From positions 1 to 11,356 of the forward strand of contig JALNZF010000047.1 in the NCBI GenBank assembly GCA_023229435.1: a stretch of DNA of 11,356 bases, written 5' to 3'. Below the pieces are notes generated by a model. It did no database searches, was not told the origin of the DNA, and saw only the letters and a program-made list of their open reading frames with translations. Of this stretch, positions 1 to 7,718 are shown in pieces (within the stretch, counting starts at the first letter, position 1; each line of letters begins with the position of its first letter). Origin of the DNA: Nitrospirota bacterium (lineage in GTDB: Bacteria; Nitrospirota; UBA9217). Both the position numbers and the translations under genes were made by a program.

Positions 1-149
1 ACTCTCCCTTGAAGCTGTCTGAACACTACTTTTAGCTGATTTTCTGGGGGGAGGCAAGCTTTTTCGATGTAACTGATTGAGATGTACAAGAAATTAGAAA
101 ATTAAAAGCAGAGATTTTGACATTACGTAATGCGGGTTAGGGAGGGAAA

Positions 150-620
150 ATGAATATAGTCCTGTTTAAGTCGAAAAAAACCATCCTCTCCTTCATTCTT
201 GGAGGAGCCGGGACAGTCATCATGCTCATCTTTTTCCTCCTGGGGCCGCCAAAGCTCCTTGCCAAGTCCGAACAGCCGACCTTCTGCGTAGGCTGTCATG
301 TTATGGAAGGAGCATATGAATCATGGGCACATTCAGGCGCCCACCGGAGGAAAACCTGCGTTGACTGTCACCTGCCGAACGGCAACGTAGTCACCCACTA
401 TATCTGGAAGTCGATCGACGGCATAAAAGACGTTGCGCTCTTTTATTCCGGCATGGCCCCTGACCGCATCGAACTCACGTCGCACGGGGAAAAGGTCCTC
501 CAGGCGAACTGCATCAGGTGCCACGAACAGACCGCGACGCACATCAACCCCAACAGAAAATGCTGGGAATGCCACCGCAGGACCATGCATGCCCGGAGCG
601 GCGCAATAGAAACGATCTGA
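150..620 (+). CDS. nrfH: NrfH, tetraheme membrane quinol dehydrogenase subunit of cytochrome c nitrite reductase
   Basis: This 156-aa protein should take electrons from menaquinol in the cytoplasmic membrane and pass them to NrfA for ammonifying nitrite reduction. Residues about 11-33 form one N-terminal membrane anchor. Four c-type heme motifs follow: CVGCH (46-50), CVDCH (70-74), CIRCH (121-125) and CWECH (138-142). The first is followed by V-M, giving the CxxCHxM arrangement in which Met (M52) is the unusual heme-1 ligand of NrfH. The length is close to the roughly 159 aa of characterised NrfH. The ATG has a strong GGAGGG ribosome-binding site (141-146). nrfA follows 18 bp downstream, the usual nrfHA order of epsilon- and delta-proteobacterial-type systems. 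No recognisable FNR-type box was found in the 149 bp upstream, so the promoter may lie outside the window. NapC/NirT-family relatives are the alternative, but the adjacent nrfA makes NrfH the clear call. Confidence 0.95.
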   Translation: MNIVLFKSKKTILSFILGGAGTVIMLIFFLLGPPKLLAKSEQPTFCVGCHVMEGAYESWAHSGAHRRKTCVDCHLPNGNVVTHYIWKSIDGIKDVALFYSGMAPDRIELTSHGEKVLQANCIRCHEQTATHINPNRKCWECHRRTMHARSGAIETI

Positions 621-638
621 TAACGAAAGAGGTTTGTC

Positions 639-2102
639 ATGAAGATAATAAAGATCATCGTAATGCTCCTGCTCCTGCCGGGTATCCTCACCGGCGGTAT
701 TCTAAGCTGTTCGCAGCAGAAAGCTCAGACTGTCAAAACAGTGAACATTTCGGACAGTGAGATATCCCCTGATGTTTGGGGCAAGGCCTACCCCGCGGAG
801 TATGAGCTCTGGAAGAAAACAGAGGAGCCCACGCCTCCCGGCAAAAGCAAATACAAAAAAGGCTTTGACGAGGATAAGATAAGTTATGACAAACTGTCGG
901 AATTTCCGTTCCTTGCCCTCCTGTTCAGCGGATGGGGCTTCGGGACCGAGTACAACGAGCCCCGGGGTCATGCCAACATGCTTGTCGACCAGTTGAACGT
1001 TGACGAGGGGCGGGTGAAAGCAGGCGGCGTCTGCCTGACCTGCAAGACCCCCTATGCGCCTAAGCTGGAAAAGGAGCTGGGCAGGGACTACTATGCGAAA
1101 CCGTACAGGGAAATCCACGCCATGATACCCGAACAGCATAAAAAGCTGGGGGTGGCCTGCATCGACTGCCACGACAACAAGGACATGTCGCTCAGGATCT
1201 CGCGGGAATTCACGCTGGGGAAGGCCCTCAAGGACATGGGCATCGACCCCCAGAAGCTCACGCGCCAGGAAATGCGGAGCCTTGTCTGCGCCCAGTGTCA
1301 CGTTACGTACAGCATCCCCAAGGACAAAGACATGCATTCTACGGGACTCTTCTTTCCATGGCAGGGAAGCGCCTGGGGAAATATATCCGTGGAGAACATT
1401 ATAAAGAAACTCAGGAGCGACGCCTCATACCGTGAATGGACACAGGCCGTGACGGGCTTCAAGATGGCCTTCATCCGCCATCCAGAGTTCGAGCTGTTCT
1501 CAAACAACAGCGTGCACTGGAAGGCAGGGGTCGCCTGCGCCGACTGTCACATGCCCTACACCAGGGTCGGCTCCTCCAAAGTGTCGGACCATCGCGTCAC
1601 GAGCCCCCTTAAGAATGATCTGAAGGCCTGCGTTCAGTGCCACACCGAAAGCCCTGAGTGGCTGAGAGAACAGGTCATCGCCATCCAGGACAGGACTGTG
1701 TCCCTCATGGTGCGGTCAGGCTATGCCACGGCAACCGTGGCAAAGCTTTTCGAAATCGCCCATAAAGCCAGGAAGCAGGGAAAGCGTATTGATAAGGTAT
1801 TATACGACAAGGCCAGGGACCACTACGACGAGGCATTTTACCGCGTCGTATTTGTAGGCGCTGAAAACTCTGTTGGTTTCCATAACCCTACGGAAGCGAT
1901 GAGGGTCCTCGGTGACGCCGTTGCTTTTGCCGCAAAGGCCGAGGGGCTCCTGCGCCAGGCCCTGGCCGGGGCAGGCGTGGACGCGCCGATCACGGTGGAC
2001 CTCGAACTGAAGAAATACCTTGACGAACGCGGCAGGAAGAAGCTGGTGTTCAACAAGAAGTTTGAATTCAAAGACCCCTATGGCGTGCAGGATAAGTTTT
2101 AG
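639..2102 (+). CDS. nrfA: NrfA, pentaheme ammonia-forming cytochrome c nitrite reductase (EC 1.7.2.2)
   Basis: This periplasmic catalytic subunit (487 aa) performs the six-electron reduction of nitrite to ammonium. The diagnostic active-site heme motif CLTCK (132-136) has Lys as proximal ligand. Four CxxCH motifs follow: CIDCH (174-178), CAQCH (217-221), CADCH (300-304) and CVQCH (331-335). Catalytic residues visible by family alignment are R109 in the EPRGH segment, Y224 just after heme 3, and H281 in RHPEFE. The N-terminus is a signal peptide ending in ILSC (C24), a possible lipobox, so NrfA may be a lipoprotein. The usual calcium-ligand positions look changed: T223 replaces Glu, F278 replaces Lys and R280 replaces Gln of the KxQH motif. 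This resembles the calcium-independent type described for Geobacter lovleyi. The start has AAAGAGG (626-632) 6 nt upstream. Translation ends just before the MITE-like insertion. Confidence 0.97.
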   Translation: MKIIKIIVMLLLLPGILTGGILSCSQQKAQTVKTVNISDSEISPDVWGKAYPAEYELWKKTEEPTPPGKSKYKKGFDEDKISYDKLSEFPFLALLFSGWGFGTEYNEPRGHANMLVDQLNVDEGRVKAGGVCLTCKTPYAPKLEKELGRDYYAKPYREIHAMIPEQHKKLGVACIDCHDNKDMSLRISREFTLGKALKDMGIDPQKLTRQEMRSLVCAQCHVTYSIPKDKDMHSTGLFFPWQGSAWGNISVENIIKKLRSDASYREWTQAVTGFKMAFIRHPEFELFSNNSVHWKAGVACADCHMPYTRVGSSKVSDHRVTSPLKNDLKACVQCHTESPEWLREQVIAIQDRTVSLMVRSGYATATVAKLFEIAHKARKQGKRIDKVLYDKARDHYDEAFYRVVFVGAENSVGFHNPTEAMRVLGDAVAFAAKAEGLLRQALAGAGVDAPITVDLELKKYLDERGRKKLVFNKKFEFKDPYGVQDKF

Positions 2103-2112
2103 CGGATTTTTC

Positions 2113-2125
2113 GTAACTACTCAGG
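2113..2125 (+). repeat. Left terminal inverted repeat of the MITE-like element
   Basis: The sequence GTAACTACTCAGG is the exact reverse complement of 2287-2299. The preceding octamer GATTTTTC (2105-2112) is the left copy of the putative target duplication. Confidence 0.8.
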
Positions 2126-2286
2126 GCTGTTGCGGAGCGTAGGCGCAATAAGAGCGCGCTTGCCCGAACCGATTGCGGTCCTTCGAACATCCAGGAGGCG
2201 CGGGCGAAGCGGAAGCGCCGCGAACGCTGTTCATGCCGGAATAATCTATGCCCCCTGCGCTCCTTGCGACAAAGCGCAGTAACTGG

Positions 2287-2299
2287 CCTGAGTAGTTAC
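2287..2299 (-). repeat. Right terminal inverted repeat of the MITE-like element
   Basis: The sequence CCTGAGTAGTTAC is the exact reverse complement of 2113-2125. It is followed by the second GATTTTTC octamer (2300-2307), whose last two bases are part of the HD-GYP gene's stop codon. Confidence 0.8.
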
Positions 2300-2305
2300 G
2301 ATTTT

Positions 2306-3829
2306 TCAATCTTTGCGCGCTTCGTATATTTCCTCGAACCGGCCATGGAGCTTTTTAAATATTCGCAGCACGTCCGGATCAAAATGCGAAGGAAGTGTTC
2401 TCCCATCGCCATCGGCTATGATCTTGTACGTGGTTGCATGATCGAATGCGGGCTTATAGGACCGGCGGTTTCGCAACGCGTCATATTGGTCCGCGATATT
2501 CACAATCCTCCCCTCAATGGGGATCAGCCCGCCTTTATGCCCCTGGGGATAGCCGCCTCCGTCCCATCGCTCATGGTGCGAAATGGCGATCTTTGTCGCG
2601 ATGATCAGTCTTGGGTGATTTCCAATAATCTTTGCGCCGTAGTTGGTATGCCGCCTCATCTCTTCCCATTCCTCGGGTGTGAGCTTTCCCGGTTTTCTCA
2701 GGATATCAGGACGGACATGGACCTTTCCGACATCATGCAAGGTCGCCTGGATCCGCATGGCTTCCACGTAGTTCTCCGGCATCCCAAGCCCTTCGGCGAT
2801 GGCGGCGGCATAATCACCGACCCGCAGAATATGGTTGCCCGTGTCCTCGTCATTCGCCTCTGACGCGCGCGCAAGCGCATAGACCGTATATTCAAAAGCG
2901 GATTCGGTCTCGCGTATCTGGCCGGAGAGGGACCGCAGGACCAGGCTCTGCATAACGAAGCTGTTCAGGACCGATGCGTCATACGCCGTAACATCCCTGC
3001 CGTAATTCACGGCAACGATGCAGAGGGCCTCGCTGAGAAAACACACCATATTCGTCGTCATCGCGGGCAAGAGCCCAAGCTCTTTCACAAAAGCCCGGGG
3101 CCCGGGACGATCGAGGTCGGCCTCGTTATAATAAATGATCTTCGGACCGACCGTTCCCGCTGCGTCCGGGCAGCGCTGGACGTCATGCTTGATCCGTGTG
3201 CGGTTTAACCGGTCGTCCATGAATACGTACTGGTGACACTGCAAGTCGCCCTTTTTATCAGGAACGCCGACGATGACGTATTGCGGCTTACCCGACATTT
3301 CGGGTGTTTTCCGGATAAGCTGGCTCACGATTTCGTCTACCTTGGACATAAAGTCGAAGGTGAGAGGATCAAATGACAGCAGGCCCTTCTCGCCGAAGGA
3401 TATAAAATCGGTGATTTTGTCGTATGCGGAATTGAGCCTGTCGCTCAAGGCCTTCATCTTGAGGAGCATCTTGATCCGCGCGAGCACCTCCCCGGTGTCG
3501 AACGGCTTTGAGATAAAGTCCTCCGCGCCCGCCTCTATCCCTCTGATCCGGTCCTCTTTGGCGGTCAAGGCCGTAAGCATGACTACGGGGATGCTCCTAT
3601 ACCGCTCGTCTCCCTTGATCCTCCTGCACACCTCGAAGCCGCTGATTTCAGGCATCATAACGTCCAGAAGCACGAGGTCGATTTCGTTTTTTTTGATCTC
3701 CTCCAGGGCGATTGCGCCGTTGTCCGCCCTGACCGCTTCATACCCGCTCGAGACGAGCAGTTTCTCAAGGACCTTTAAATTCATGGGTTCATCATCAACG
3801 CACAATATTCTCGGTTTTGATGGAATCAT
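2306..3829 (-). CDS. Response regulator with REC and HD-GYP domains (probable cyclic-di-GMP phosphodiesterase)
   Basis: From ATG 3829 the protein is 507 aa. Residues about 6-125 are a receiver domain with acidic D12/D13, phospho-acceptor D56 (LLDVMMP) and K108 (SKP). Residues about 165-305 resemble a degenerate GAF-like sensor that I cannot assign. Residues about 310-500 are an HD-GYP domain with H365-D366 (LHDVGK), H418-H419 and GGGYP (GYP at 426-428), so the metal-binding and signature residues are present. The family hydrolyses cyclic-di-GMP in the cytoplasm, which usually lowers sessile and biofilm behaviour. The chosen start has AGGAG 7 nt upstream. A GTG at 3916 overlaps the upstream gene's stop as GTGA and would add 29 poorly conserved residues; it cannot be excluded. 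This is the last gene of the kinase operon and is convergent with nrfA. The end lies at the MITE insertion boundary. Confidence 0.92.
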   Translation of the reverse strand: MIPSKPRILCVDDEPMNLKVLEKLLVSSGYEAVRADNGAIALEEIKKNEIDLVLLDVMMPEISGFEVCRRIKGDERYRSIPVVMLTALTAKEDRIRGIEAGAEDFISKPFDTGEVLARIKMLLKMKALSDRLNSAYDKITDFISFGEKGLLSFDPLTFDFMSKVDEIVSQLIRKTPEMSGKPQYVIVGVPDKKGDLQCHQYVFMDDRLNRTRIKHDVQRCPDAAGTVGPKIIYYNEADLDRPGPRAFVKELGLLPAMTTNMVCFLSEALCIVAVNYGRDVTAYDASVLNSFVMQSLVLRSLSGQIRETESAFEYTVYALARASEANDEDTGNHILRVGDYAAAIAEGLGMPENYVEAMRIQATLHDVGKVHVRPDILRKPGKLTPEEWEEMRRHTNYGAKIIGNHPRLIIATKIAISHHERWDGGGYPQGHKGGLIPIEGRIVNIADQYDALRNRRSYKPAFDHATTYKIIADGDGRTLPSHFDPDVLRIFKKLHGRFEEIYEARKD

Positions 3830-3912
3830 ACGACATCTCCTGTCCCGCTCTTTCCAACCGGATTTGAGAATTGAGCTCTCATCATCGCCTGTCGTTTTTC
3901 CTCGGGGTTTCC

Positions 3913-4296
3913 TCACCCATGATATCTCTCCAATGTCGTTTTTACAGACCTCATGAACGCGTCCTTGTCGATGGGCTTCGATATATAGTCAACAAATCCG
4001 GACTTCAGCAGCCGTTCCCGGTCGCCTTTCATTGCGTAGGACGTTATTGCTATCACGGGGATGCTCCTTGTGGCCTCGTCCGCCTGAAGGACCTTCATCG
4101 CGGCCAGGCCATCCATTAAGGGCATCTGGATGTCCATGAGGACGAGGTGCGGCAGGACTTCCCTGGCCAGTCTGGACCCCGCGGCGCCGTCCTCGGCCTC
4201 CAAGACCTCGTATCCCTCTTCCTGAAGCAGGAACCGGAACAGCTTGCGGTTCATCGTGTCGTCGTCAACAACGAGTATTTTCCGTTCCACCTTCAT
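3913..4296 (-). CDS. Single-domain response regulator (CheY/DivK-like receiver)
   Basis: This 127-aa protein is a stand-alone receiver with no output domain. It has the acidic cluster D11-D13, phospho-acceptor D55 in LVLMDIQMP, the T/S switch position in ITSY (about 85), and K107 in ISKPID. The ATG at 4296 overlaps the TGA of the upstream kinase (ATGA, 4293-4296), a strong sign of translational coupling. A GTG at 4305 would add three residues. Such proteins act as phosphate sinks, phosphorelay intermediates or protein-binding switches. The location between the kinase and the REC-HD-GYP gene suggests that it competes with, or relays to, the latter; that role is inferred. Confidence 0.93.
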   Translation of the reverse strand: MKVERKILVVDDDTMNRKLFRFLLQEEGYEVLEAEDGAAGSRLAREVLPHLVLMDIQMPLMDGLAAMKVLQADEATRSIPVIAITSYAMKGDRERLLKSGFVDYISKPIDKDAFMRSVKTTLERYHG

Positions 4297-7200
4297 TTCT
4301 CGCACGCGTTATTTTTCCGCATGATGGGGATTGAAAAGATGAACTTGCTCCCCTTCCCTACTTCGCTCTCCACCCATATTGCGCCTCCATGGAGTTCGAC
4401 ATATTTTTTGCACAGGTTAAGGCCGAGCCCGGTGCCGGGATATTTTTTGGTAATAGTCGTCTCGAGCTGCTGAAAGGGCTGAAACAGCTTCGGGATGTCC
4501 TCGGGTTTGATGCCGGGGCCGGTGTCGGTCACGGAAATCTCGATGGACGATGGACGACCGCTCGCTTCGCTCGCTATGACGACGGACGATTGTTCTTTTT
4601 CATCCCTCGTCCCTCGTCCCTCGTCCCTCTCCACACTTCTCGCTCGTACCCGCACGGAGCCCCCTTCCGGCGTATACTTGAACGCGTTGCTCAGGAGGTT
4701 CACAAGTATCTGTTTTATCTTCATTTCATCCGCGATGATGGTCTCCAGAGCTTCTTCGACGGCGTACTCGACATGGATGCCGTGCTTAAGCGATTTCTCC
4801 TTGAACATCACGAGGCACCGTTCGATCAGGTCCTTCACCCCAAATTCACTCGGTTCCAGCTCCATCTTGCCCGCTTCCACCTTCGATAGGTCGAGGATGT
4901 CGTTGATCAGCGTGAGCAGGTGTTTCCCGCTGTTCTCGATATCACGCAGAAAATCCGTCTGCTCGTCCGTCACCGGGCCGGACATGCCGTTCACCAGAAT
5001 GGACGAGAACCCGATGATCGCGTTCAGAGGCGTCCGCAGCTCATGAGACATGTTGGCAAGAAAATCGGACTTTGCCCTGTTCGACTCATCCGCCGCCTGT
5101 TTGGCGACTTCGAGCTCAGCGGTCCGCTTCTTGATCTTTTCTTCAAGCACTTCGTTGTATTTTATTATCATCTCCTCCGCAAGCTTGCGCTGAACAACGG
5201 ACCCGAGTTGCGCCGAAATCGACGACACAAGGTCGACCAGATGGCTGTCCTTCTCGCGGGTCTTGGACATGTAGAAGGCAAGGACGGCGAGGACCTGATC
5301 TCCTACGATAATAGGGATCCCGAGGCCCGATCGTATGCCGATCTCCAATGCTTCCTTGGCTCGAGGAAAAATCACGCCGTTTACCGAAACATCCATCACC
5401 CACTCGGGCTTTTTTGACGCCCAGACGCGGCCAGGCAGCCCCGTGCCCGGCGCGAATGCGGCCTTCCTGCTGATTTCGACGAATCGCTCGACATCCTTGA
5501 GGGCGCTGTGCCATATATCGCTGTATTCGAGGGCCGTGCCGTCACGACAAGGGACCCATACCTCGGCAAATATCCAGCCGGTGACGTCGCAGATCTTCCT
5601 GATGGCAATATTTAACGCGGAGTTGAAATCTTCCGCCTCGCTTATTGCCAGAGACAGTTTCTGCAGAAGATCGAGCTCTTCTTCCGCGCGTCTCCTCTCG
5701 GTGATGTCCTGAATGGTCCCCGTCATCCGCACCGGTGTCCCCGCTTCATCAAACGTGGCCTCCGTTTCTACGTGGACGATACGCACCGTGCCGTCCGGCG
5801 AAATGGTCCGGTGGTCCATACTAAATGGCTTGGTCCCTGAGAACGCTTCTTCCATGGACTTTTCAACAATTTTCTTATCATCCGGATGAACAATATTGAG
5901 ATATGCTTCATAAGTCCTGCCGAACTCTTCGAATTTAAACCCAAATATACGATCGACCTCTTCGGAGCAGTATGCCTTGTTTTTTGCGATATCCCAGTCC
6001 CAGTTTCCCAAATGCGCTATCCTCTGAGCATTGATGAGGCGGGCCGCGCTTTTTTTCAATTCCTCTTCCGCCCGCTTATGCTCGGTGATGTCCCGCGCAA
6101 TGCCTATCAGGGCGATCACCTGTCCATCCGGGTCCTTGACCGGTGAAGTCGTTAAGAGCGCGAAGTATTCTGAGCCGTCTTTTCTTCTGTTCATGACCTC
6201 TCCGAACCACCCTCCGCCCAGGGTCTTCTTTAATATTTTCTCACCAAGCCCGGGAGGATTATCGGGGGACTGGATAAAGGAGACGGACTGTCCGATCAGT
6301 TCGTCCCGGGAATAGCCGAGCTGCCGCAGTGCCTCCGGATTGATATGAATTATTCTGTTTTCAACATCGGCAATGATTATCACATCATTACTGCTGTCGA
6401 GGGACTGCGCCAGCATCGCGACCTGCCGGTGGTTAATGGCGTTCTGCATGGCCACGGCGATGATGTCCGCGATGGATGCATAAAGATGCAGATCTTCATC
6501 GGACGGCCCCGTCTCCCCCGGCAGATAGAGGCACAGGACGCCGAGCACCTTGTTGCGGGACTTCAGCGGAAGGATGACATGACCGTGCTCTTTCGCACCG
6601 CTATACACTTTGGAATGTCTTGTATCTTCCGTATTGCTTTTGGACAGGACCGCCTGTTCCTCCATCGCCGCGATCCCGCACAGGCACTCACCATACCGGA
6701 CCACGCCGCATCCCGCGATCTGGTCGTCCCCGAAGTTGCGCGACACTATAAGCTTCAGCTCCTTTCTGCCGTTGTCGCTCAAAAAGATTGCGCCCTTTTT
6801 CTCCAGGGCCAGCGGCTCAAGGTCCAGGATAGCATCTATGATCCTGCCTGCCATGACCTCCAGCGCGAGGGACTCGCTTGCCGCATGGGAGACCGTGTTC
6901 AACACGCCGAGTTCCCGGAGCTTCCTTGCCTTCTCGGTGAAAAGGCCCTTCAGCCGCCCGGCCATTTCATTGAACCTGTTGGTGAGCGTTCCTATCTCGT
7001 CGCCGCTCTGTACGGCCAATCGTACATCAAAATTTGCCCGCTCCATTTCTTCTGTCGCATGCGTAAGCCTCCGTAGCGGCCGGATCACGCTTTTGCGCAA
7101 ATACACGCCGATAAAGATCGCGGCCATCACAAAGCTGCAGAGTATAATTATTCTTACGCGTTCGAACCGCCTTATCTCCTCATCAGAATAAAGTTCGAGG

Positions 7201-7718
7201 GACTTCACAAACCGGTCTATTTCCCGCACATATCCCTGGATCCGGACGTTGTAGTCCCGTAACAGCGCCCATGCCTTTTGCTCGGGCTCCTCTTCTGAGA
7301 GTTCCGCCATTTTCATAAGCAGGGGTTTGAGCTTGCTGTTCCACTCGGCTGTCAGATCATCGAAAAACTGCAATGAAACCTGATAATGCTTGATCGGCTT
7401 GATATAGAGCTCCGGGCTGCCATTTCTCAGGTCTTCAATGAGCAGATCGAACGCCCGGATTTCCTTGCGGAGCTCCGCTTTTATGGTCGCCCTTGTCGAC
7501 TTATCCTCATATTCCATTTCCGCTATCCTCTGGATGCTCCAGGCCATCTCAAAGGAACGGAACCTCATTTGGCCAGCTGAGTTGATCTTAGCGGCTTCAC
7601 CTTTAATTCTCATGGTGAAATTGAAAGTGGCATATATAAAAGCGCTGAAAAGCGAGACGATGATGAAACTCAAGAAGACATATTTGGCGGTAAGGGATTT
7701 GAATTTAAAAAGAGGCAT
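4293..7718 (-). CDS. Membrane sensor histidine kinase: PilJ/NarX-like sensor, HAMP, GAF, PAS, PAS, GAF, HisKA, HATPase
   Basis: From ATG 7718 the protein is 1141 aa. Domains in order: TM1 (about 13-34); a mostly helical periplasmic segment of about 150 residues beginning with INSAGQMRFRSFEM (45-58), similar to the P-box of NarX/NarQ and PilJ N-terminal domains; TM2 (about 189-207); HAMP (206-259); GAF (about 272-427); PAS/PAC (about 434-548); PAS/PAC (about 562-677); GAF (about 681-847); a coiled linker; HisKA with phospho-acceptor H892 (MSHELRTP); HATPase with N-box N1011, DTGPGI at 1065 and GTGLGL at 1095. There is no fused receiver, so the two downstream REC proteins are the likely phosphate acceptors. 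The start has GAGGTGG just upstream; a start at 7757 would add 13 residues without a clear RBS. An unusual repeat-like segment (about 1028-1058) interrupts the ATPase domain between two strands. Nitrate or nitrite as ligand is inferred from the P-box and the nearby nrfHA. Confidence 0.93.
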   Translation of the reverse strand: MPLFKFKSLTAKYVFLSFIIVSLFSAFIYATFNFTMRIKGEAAKINSAGQMRFRSFEMAWSIQRIAEMEYEDKSTRATIKAELRKEIRAFDLLIEDLRNGSPELYIKPIKHYQVSLQFFDDLTAEWNSKLKPLLMKMAELSEEEPEQKAWALLRDYNVRIQGYVREIDRFVKSLELYSDEEIRRFERVRIIILCSFVMAAIFIGVYLRKSVIRPLRRLTHATEEMERANFDVRLAVQSGDEIGTLTNRFNEMAGRLKGLFTEKARKLRELGVLNTVSHAASESLALEVMAGRIIDAILDLEPLALEKKGAIFLSDNGRKELKLIVSRNFGDDQIAGCGVVRYGECLCGIAAMEEQAVLSKSNTEDTRHSKVYSGAKEHGHVILPLKSRNKVLGVLCLYLPGETGPSDEDLHLYASIADIIAVAMQNAINHRQVAMLAQSLDSSNDVIIIADVENRIIHINPEALRQLGYSRDELIGQSVSFIQSPDNPPGLGEKILKKTLGGGWFGEVMNRRKDGSEYFALLTTSPVKDPDGQVIALIGIARDITEHKRAEEELKKSAARLINAQRIAHLGNWDWDIAKNKAYCSEEVDRIFGFKFEEFGRTYEAYLNIVHPDDKKIVEKSMEEAFSGTKPFSMDHRTISPDGTVRIVHVETEATFDEAGTPVRMTGTIQDITERRRAEEELDLLQKLSLAISEAEDFNSALNIAIRKICDVTGWIFAEVWVPCRDGTALEYSDIWHSALKDVERFVEISRKAAFAPGTGLPGRVWASKKPEWVMDVSVNGVIFPRAKEALEIGIRSGLGIPIIVGDQVLAVLAFYMSKTREKDSHLVDLVSSISAQLGSVVQRKLAEEMIIKYNEVLEEKIKKRTAELEVAKQAADESNRAKSDFLANMSHELRTPLNAIIGFSSILVNGMSGPVTDEQTDFLRDIENSGKHLLTLINDILDLSKVEAGKMELEPSEFGVKDLIERCLVMFKEKSLKHGIHVEYAVEEALETIIADEMKIKQILVNLLSNAFKYTPEGGSVRVRARSVERDEGRGTRDEKEQSSVVIASEASGRPSSIEISVTDTGPGIKPEDIPKLFQPFQQLETTITKKYPGTGLGLNLCKKYVELHGGAIWVESEVGKGSKFIFSIPIMRKNNACEK
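4547..4637 (-). repeat. Repeat-derived in-frame insertion inside the kinase HATPase domain
   Basis: On the + strand this stretch has nearly four tandem copies of the heptamer TCCCTCG (4603-4630). It also contains the palindrome-like CGCTCGCTTCGCTCGC (4559-4574) and two copies of GATGGAC (4542-4555). It encodes about 30 low-complexity, charged residues (about 1028-1058 of the kinase) between the SVRVRA and IEISVTDTG strands, where related kinases normally have a short turn. The GCGAGCGAAGCGAGC motif on the coding strand resembles interspersed palindromic repeats found in many bacterial genomes. The reading frame is kept, so the kinase may still work. The origin by repeat insertion is inferred. 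Confidence 0.6.

Larger units (their letters stand above)
2105..2307. mobile_element. MITE-like non-autonomous element with 13-bp TIRs and 8-bp target duplication
   Basis: A 187-bp core (2113-2299) is bounded by perfect inverted repeats GTAACTACTCAGG (2113-2125) and CCTGAGTAGTTAC (2287-2299). It is flanked on both sides by the identical octamer GATTTTTC (2105-2112 and 2300-2307), as expected for a target-site duplication. No transposase is encoded; the core is GC-rich and contains a small internal hairpin (GGCGC 2197-2201 with GCGCC 2215-2219). The element lies precisely between the nrfA stop (2100-2102) and the stop of the convergent HD-GYP gene (2306-2308). Removing the core and one octamer would leave the two stop codons only 8 bp apart. 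The long stem could also act as a bidirectional terminator. The family was not identified; an alternative is a REP/BIME-like repeat whose flanking octamers match by chance. Confidence 0.75.

Noticed and set aside
121..132. Palindrome CATTACGTAATG just upstream of nrfH
   Set aside because: It sits only about 18 bp before the start codon, does not match an FNR/NNR/Nar box and overlaps no convincing promoter.
81..140. Short frame before nrfH that reads like a coiled-coil tail (VQEIRKLKAEIL...)
   Set aside because: It is preceded in frame by a stop at 78-80, has no start codon and is only 19 codons long; it may be a decayed end of a gene but cannot be supported.
702..1337. 211-codon minus-strand frame inside nrfA
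   Set aside because: It is antisense to a clear pentaheme NrfA and has no domain signature.
4559..4630. Possible CRISPR-like short repeats within the kinase
   Set aside because: The copies are contiguous heptamers without spacers and lie in a coding frame, so this is a tandem repeat and not a CRISPR array.
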